Source: CAYQFQ01 sp964539415
GTDB taxonomy: Bacteria; Patescibacteriota; Minisyncoccia; Phycocordibacterales; GWA1-40-21
Assembly: GCA_964539415.1 (NCBI GenBank)
Contig: CAZIID010000004.1
Coordinates: 1-32,062 of the forward strand
Direction of reading: 5' to 3'
DNA length: 32,062 bases
The notes beneath the pieces are model-generated. The model was not told the DNA's origin, did no database searches, and was given only the letters and a program-made list of their open reading frames with translations. Positions 28,517 through 32,062 of this stretch are shown one piece after another. How positions within the stretch are numbered: the first letter of the stretch is position 1; each line of letters opens with the position of its first letter. The position numbers and the translations under genes were made by a program.

Positions 28517-29797
28517 ATGAACAGTCAAGATGTCAAAAAAATCAATATTCCAGATAATCCTGGTGTTTACTTCTTTAAAAAAGATAGGGAAATTTTGTAT
28601 ATTGGAAAAGCTACATCACTTAAGGATAGAGTAAAAAGTTATTTTTCTTCTGATGTAATTGCCACAAGAGGGCCAGTTATTTTGGATATGGTTTTTAAAG
28701 CAGATTCAATAGATTTTATTAAAACTGATTCTGTTTTGGAAGCACTTATATTAGAAAATAATTTAATAAAAAAATATCAACCAAAATATAATACAAAAGA
28801 AAAAGATAATAAAAGTTTTAATTATGTGGTTATAACAGATGAAGATTTTTCTCGTGTTTTGGTTGAAAGAGGAAGGAATCTAGAAAATGAGAATGTTAAT
28901 TATGAAATATTAAAGAAGTTCGGACCTTATCCAAACGGTACACAACTAAAAGAGGCATTAAAAATAGTCAGAAAAATTTTCCCTTTTAGAGATAAATGTA
29001 CGCCAATTCAAGGAAAACCGTGTTTTAATCGACAAATTGGTTTATGCCCTGGTGTTTGTGACAGCTCGATAGAAAAGAAAGATTATAAAAAGATAATAAA
29101 AAATATTGTCTTGTTTTTTGAAGGTAAAAAAGAAAAAATACTTAAAAATCTAGAAAAAGAAATGAAGAGTCTTGCAAAATTGCAGAAATTTGAGGGGGCG
29201 GTACAAATCAGAAAGACAATCTTTGCTTTACAACATATTCAAGACATTTCTGTCATTGCGAGCGAAGCGTGGCAATCCAGAAAATCAGAAGATGGTTTGC
29301 TTCGTTCTACTCGCAAAGATGGACAGTATGAAGAAGAAAAAGCTTTTAGAATTGAGGCATATGATGTGGCTCATTTTTCTGGTGTTAGTAATGTCGGTGT
29401 GATGACAGTATTAGAAAACGGAGTTCCCAATAAAAATGAATATAGAAAATTTAAAATTAATAATAGTAAACAGAATGATATAGAAGCGCTAAAAGAAATA
29501 CTAGAGAGAAGATTGACTCACGAGGAATGGAAATTTCCAGATTTGATTGTTGTTGATGGGGGAAAGGCACAGATAAATATTGCTAGAAAAGTTGTTGAAA
29601 AGTTATTTGGTGGCGACGCTACCAAATTGGGGGTGGTGTCGGTGGTTAAAAATGAAAGACACAGACCGAGCCAAATTCTCGGGGACTCCAATTTGGCTCG
29701 TAAATACGAGCAGGAAATACTTCTTGCAAACAGTGAAGCCCATAGATTTGCTATAAAATATCATAGGCAATCCTTGGCAAAAAAGTCTTTGATTTAA
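28517..29797 (+). CDS. uvrC: Excinuclease ABC subunit C, without C-terminal HhH motifs
   Basis: 426 aa against about 600 for classical UvrC. The N-terminal GIY-YIG nuclease (GVYFFKKDREILYIGKA) makes the 3' incision. A four-cysteine cluster (CTPIQGKPC...CPGVC, near residues 160-180) fits the iron-sulphur site. The UVR motif follows (MKSLAKLQKFEGAVQIR). The RNase H-like domain for the 5' incision has YDVAHFSG, VVDGGKAQ and EAHRFAIKYHR, so its Asp, Asp and His are kept. The protein stops right after this domain, and no HhH relic is visible downstream in other frames. About 25 residues (246-270) are coded by a palindromic repeat inserted in frame. Confidence 0.93.
   Translation: MNSQDVKKINIPDNPGVYFFKKDREILYIGKATSLKDRVKSYFSSDVIATRGPVILDMVFKADSIDFIKTDSVLEALILENNLIKKYQPKYNTKEKDNKSFNYVVITDEDFSRVLVERGRNLENENVNYEILKKFGPYPNGTQLKEALKIVRKIFPFRDKCTPIQGKPCFNRQIGLCPGVCDSSIEKKDYKKIIKNIVLFFEGKKEKILKNLEKEMKSLAKLQKFEGAVQIRKTIFALQHIQDISVIASEAWQSRKSEDGLLRSTRKDGQYEEEKAFRIEAYDVAHFSGVSNVGVMTVLENGVPNKNEYRKFKINNSKQNDIEALKEILERRLTHEEWKFPDLIVVDGGKAQINIARKVVEKLFGGDATKLGVVSVVKNERHRPSQILGDSNLARKYEQEILLANSEAHRFAIKYHRQSLAKKSLI
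29251..29325. repeat. Palindromic repeat inserted within uvrC
   Basis: The left arm starts TGTCATTGCGAGCGAAGC (29251) and ends CAATCC; the right arm, at 29291-29325, read in reverse starts TGTCCATC, with TTTGCGAG and CGAAGC. This TCATTGCGAGCGAAGC type is a widespread bacterial interspersed repeat. It lies in the linker between the UVR and RNase H-like domains and keeps the frame. Confidence 0.75.
29667..29700. repeat. 11-bp inverted repeat inside uvrC
   Basis: CGAGCCAAATT (29667-29677) pairs exactly with AATTTGGCTCG (29690-29700) around 12 nt. It codes residues about 384-395, a variable loop before EILLANSEAHRF. Confidence 0.55.
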
Positions 29798-29851
29798 AAA
29801 GGAAGATTTATGTTTGATATAGACTATTTTTAATTTAAATTTAAAAGGTGA

Positions 29852-29857
29852 TATAAT
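29852..29857 (+). promoter_or_regulatory. -10 box of ddl, leaderless position
   Basis: TATAAT followed by 7 nt and the ATG at 29865. Confidence 0.6.
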
Positions 29858-29864
29858 ATTCTGT

Positions 29865-30833
29865 ATGCAAAGAATTAAAGTAGCTATTTTAAGAGGTGGG
29901 CCAAGTTCTGAATATGATGTTTCTCTTAAGACTGGAAAAAATGTTTTAAATAATCTGTCTGATAAATATATTCCTACAGATGTTATTATAGATAAAAAAG
30001 GAAGTTGGTTTGTTGATGGTATTTCCACATCTCCACAAAAAATTTCTGATTCTGTTGACGTTTTTTTTAATGCAATGCATGGCGAGTATGGTGAAGATGG
30101 AAAAGTTCAACAGATTTTAGATGGTTTTGGTGCAAAATATACTGGTTCAAAAGCGTTAGCATCTGCTATTGGTATGAATAAGGTTTTGGCAAAAGAATTG
30201 TTTAAACAATTTGGATTAAAAACACCCATCTTTAGAGTTGTAAGAAAAGATGATGATCTTCAAGCTGTGGCAAAAAATATTTTTGGTTCTTTCCCAATGC
30301 CTGCGATTGTTAAACCAGGAGGAAGTGGTTCAAGTATGGGAGTTTCTGTTGTAAAAACATTAAAAGAAATAATTCCAGCTATTAAGGATGCATTAAAATT
30401 TTCAGATGTTGTAATTGTAGAAGAATTTATTACTGGTAGAGAAGCCACTTGTGGAGTTGTGGAAAATTTTAGAAATAAAAGCGTTTATCCACTTTTTCCT
30501 GTAGAAATTATCAAACCTACAAAGTCTGTTTTTTTTGATTACAATGCAAAATATGGTGGTGGAACAAAAGAAATATGTCCGGGCAATTTTACAACTAAAG
30601 AAAAAAATACTATTACTCAGATGGCAGTAGATGCTCATATTGCTTTAGGTTTGAGACACTATTCTCGTTCCGACTTTATAATTAATCCGAAGAGAGGAGT
30701 ATATATTTTGGAGGTAAATACTTTACCAGGTCTTACAAAAGAATCATTATTACCCCAATCTCTAAAAGCTATCGGAGTGTCTTTGTCTGATTTTATAGAT
30801 CATGTTATTACTTTGGCTTTGAATAACAAATGA
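29865..30833 (+). CDS. ddl: D-alanine--D-alanine ligase
   Basis: 322 aa, ATP-grasp family, normal length. The N-terminal substrate region has RGGPSSEYDVSLKTG, then the family motif HGEYGEDGKVQ (near residue 73). The ATP-grasp core follows (AIVKPGGSGSSMGVSVV), and the C-terminal signature YILEVNTLPGLTKESLLPQS carries the metal-binding residues. It joins two D-Ala in the cytoplasm for peptidoglycan precursors, which fits with mltG, ftsZ and ftsA as signs of a wall-making cell. It appears to be leaderless. TGA stop. Confidence 0.96.
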   Translation: MQRIKVAILRGGPSSEYDVSLKTGKNVLNNLSDKYIPTDVIIDKKGSWFVDGISTSPQKISDSVDVFFNAMHGEYGEDGKVQQILDGFGAKYTGSKALASAIGMNKVLAKELFKQFGLKTPIFRVVRKDDDLQAVAKNIFGSFPMPAIVKPGGSGSSMGVSVVKTLKEIIPAIKDALKFSDVVIVEEFITGREATCGVVENFRNKSVYPLFPVEIIKPTKSVFFDYNAKYGGGTKEICPGNFTTKEKNTITQMAVDAHIALGLRHYSRSDFIINPKRGVYILEVNTLPGLTKESLLPQSLKAIGVSLSDFIDHVITLALNNK

Positions 30834-30908
30834 TTTATTGAAAGTATTTAAACTTTTAGTGGAAGATTTTTTTGTTATTTTATATTTGGTTTAAATTGGA
30901 TAAGTGTG

Positions 30909-30914
30909 TATAGT
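30909..30914 (+). promoter_or_regulatory. -10 box of the VTT-domain gene
   Basis: TATAGT, 11 nt before the ATG at 30926. Confidence 0.4.
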
Positions 30915-30925
30915 ACTTAGATTAT

Positions 30926-31576
30926 ATGTTTTTATATCTTGAACAAATTTTAATTTCTTGGGCTAGTCATATTCACTTGTCTTTTTTTAGTTTGATTGCC
31001 ACTTTTGTTGAAGAAGTTATACCCCCAATTCCTTCACCTGCAATTACTCTTTTGATGGGATCCATGGCAAAGATTCAAGAATATACAATTTGGGGTCTTG
31101 TTTTATTAATTTTACTTGCAGCGATTGGAAAAACTTTCGGTGCACTTCTTGTCTATTTTGTTTCTGATAAAGCAGAAGATTTCTTATTGTCGGGTAGAGT
31201 TGGTAATTTTATTGGTGTAACTCGAGAACAAGTTGCTTCTTTTGGAAAACGTTTAGGAAAAGGATGGAAAGATTATTTAATTTTAACTTTTTTTAGGGCA
31301 CTTCCCATAGTTCCAAGTGTTCTTATTTCAGTTGGTGGGGGACTTTTAAAAATTCAAATTAGACTTTTTATTATTACAACTTTTGTAGGTTCAATAATAC
31401 GAGGTGCTATATATATGTATATGGGTTATGTAGGAACTTCTCTTGTCACTTCTTTTGTAAAAAGTACAGCGACAATGGAATCTATTATACAAGTAATTGC
31501 TGTCTTATTTATTTTTTTGGTTTTGGGTTATTTATATTATAAGAGAGGAAAAAGCAGTATGCAAAAAATTAACTAA
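30926..31576 (+). CDS. VTT-domain (DedA/SNARE-associated) membrane protein
   Basis: 216 aa with several membrane segments: near 17-45, 57-80, 125-150, 150-172 and 187-207. The VTT hallmarks are an early acidic-proline-rich re-entrant stretch (VEEVIPPIPSPAITLLMGS), a Gly-rich GKTFGALLVYFVSDK, and FFRALPIVPSVLISVGGGLL. DedA-family proteins are linked to lipid (undecaprenyl phosphate or phospholipid) flipping and membrane homeostasis. With ddl next door, a lipid-carrier role is attractive but inferred. Lys-rich C-terminus inside. Confidence 0.88.
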   Translation: MFLYLEQILISWASHIHLSFFSLIATFVEEVIPPIPSPAITLLMGSMAKIQEYTIWGLVLLILLAAIGKTFGALLVYFVSDKAEDFLLSGRVGNFIGVTREQVASFGKRLGKGWKDYLILTFFRALPIVPSVLISVGGGLLKIQIRLFIITTFVGSIIRGAIYMYMGYVGTSLVTSFVKSTATMESIIQVIAVLFIFLVLGYLYYKRGKSSMQKIN

Positions 31577-31688
31577 AGGTAACGGTCTAATTAAGTTTGT
31601 TTTTTACAAAAGCACTTGTTTTTTATTTTAAATATATTAATGTATAGAAAGATTGAGTTTTTAATTCACAAAAAGGGAGGAGTTAGAA

Positions 31689-31892
31689 ATGAGGACAAAA
31701 AAGGGTTTAAAAACGGGTGTTGTGGATAAGGTTGAGGAACATGATGGGGATTACAGGGTTATCCTTCGTGGTAAACCCAGCTATTATGTCAGTGCAAGTC
31801 GCAATGACGTCAAAAATCTCAAAAGTGGTGATGTGATTAACTTTGAACGATTCAATGATAGCCATGGCTGGTTTATTTCGGCCAAGAAATAA
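31689..31892 (+). CDS. Small basic protein, 67 aa
   Basis: The family is not recognised. GGGAGGAG lies 6 nt before the ATG. The sequence is short, basic, beta-rich by eye (KTGVVDKVEEHDGDYRVILRG; YYVSASRNDVKNLKSGDVINF) and could form a small OB- or SH3-like barrel with nucleic-acid binding. It stands alone with its own strong terminator before tRNA-Ala. Confidence 0.72.
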   Translation: MRTKKGLKTGVVDKVEEHDGDYRVILRGKPSYYVSASRNDVKNLKSGDVINFERFNDSHGWFISAKK

Positions 31893-31910
31893 TATTGTTT
31901 CATTTTTGTT

Positions 31911-31946
31911 AAAAAATCCCATCGTTTTAAAACGATGGGATTTTTT
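31911..31946. terminator. 36-bp perfect palindromic terminator
   Basis: AAAAAATCCCATCGTTTT and its exact reverse complement. T7 follows on the plus strand. Confidence 0.92.
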
Positions 31947-31988
31947 TGTTGATTTAAGATTTAGTTTATGATATTCTTCTAATCTGTT

Positions 31989-32061
31989 GGGCCCTTAGCT
32001 TAGTTGGTAGAGCGCCTCATTTGCAATGAGGAGGTCATCGGTTCGAATCCGATAGGGTCCA
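31989..32061 (+). tRNA. tRNA-Ala (anticodon TGC)
   Basis: A 73-nt cloverleaf: acceptor GGGCCCT/AGGGTCC, D-arm with GGTAGAGC, anticodon stem CCTCA/TGAGG with loop TTTGCAA (TGC), and T-loop TTCGAAT. Discriminator A. The window ends one base later, so an encoded CCA cannot be judged. Confidence 0.95.
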
Positions 32062-32062
32062 C

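Overview
The window looks like a chromosomal segment from a Patescibacteria/CPR bacterium, most likely the Parcubacteria (Paceibacterota) side. The reasons are the AT-rich, compact layout, the reduced and rearranged core genes (UvrA without its insertion domain, UvrC without its C-terminal HhH motifs), a stand-alone N-terminal membrane-anchored domain of the kind CPR genomes attach to conjugation-like ATPases, a sigma-region-4/HARE-HTH protein without sigma region 2, and a Cas2/PaaX-like gene with no CRISPR array. TGA is used as a stop (for example fkbp, ddl), so the code is standard and not the UGA-Gly code of Gracilibacteria. The placement is inferred from gene content only. Layout: 5-2322, tRNA-Val(GAC), two orphan genes and trxB. 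2367-5596 (minus), ftsZ separated by its own leader and a terminator from a bS21-ybeY-ftsA run. 5719-9453, small orphan genes, tRNA-Glu(CTC), yqeY, rmuC and a 47-residue membrane peptide. 9560-17742, leuS (with an inserted Nudix domain), the sigma4/HARE-HTH regulator, a membrane protein plus mltG operon, rplU, a LOG-family gene and an FKBP isomerase. 17748-18027, a highly structured noncoding stretch. 18046-20133, a patatin-like phospholipase and tgt. 20203-23040, a PaaX/Cas2-like gene bracketed by two copies of a 36-bp palindrome, then a block of orphan genes. 23103-29797, uvrB, uvrA and uvrC, with two tiny membrane proteins between uvrA and uvrC. 29865-32061, ddl, a VTT-domain membrane protein, a small orphan and tRNA-Ala(TGC). 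Two expression styles are visible. About a dozen conserved genes have a TATAAT-like box only 6-11 nt before the start codon and no Shine-Dalgarno sequence, as expected for leaderless or nearly leaderless mRNAs. Most small lineage-specific genes instead have leaders with strong purine-rich Shine-Dalgarno sequences, usually a strong intrinsic terminator and often a TTGAC(A/T)-type promoter; several look less AT-rich than their neighbours. Two of the orphans (1954-2322 and 21109-21543) share a conserved leader containing a mini-ORF, and their proteins look distantly alike. The strongest candidates for something new are the Nudix domain inside the LeuRS editing region, the palindrome-flanked PaaX/Cas2-like regulator with its orphan neighbour, the mini-ORF leader family, and an in-frame palindromic repeat inside uvrC.
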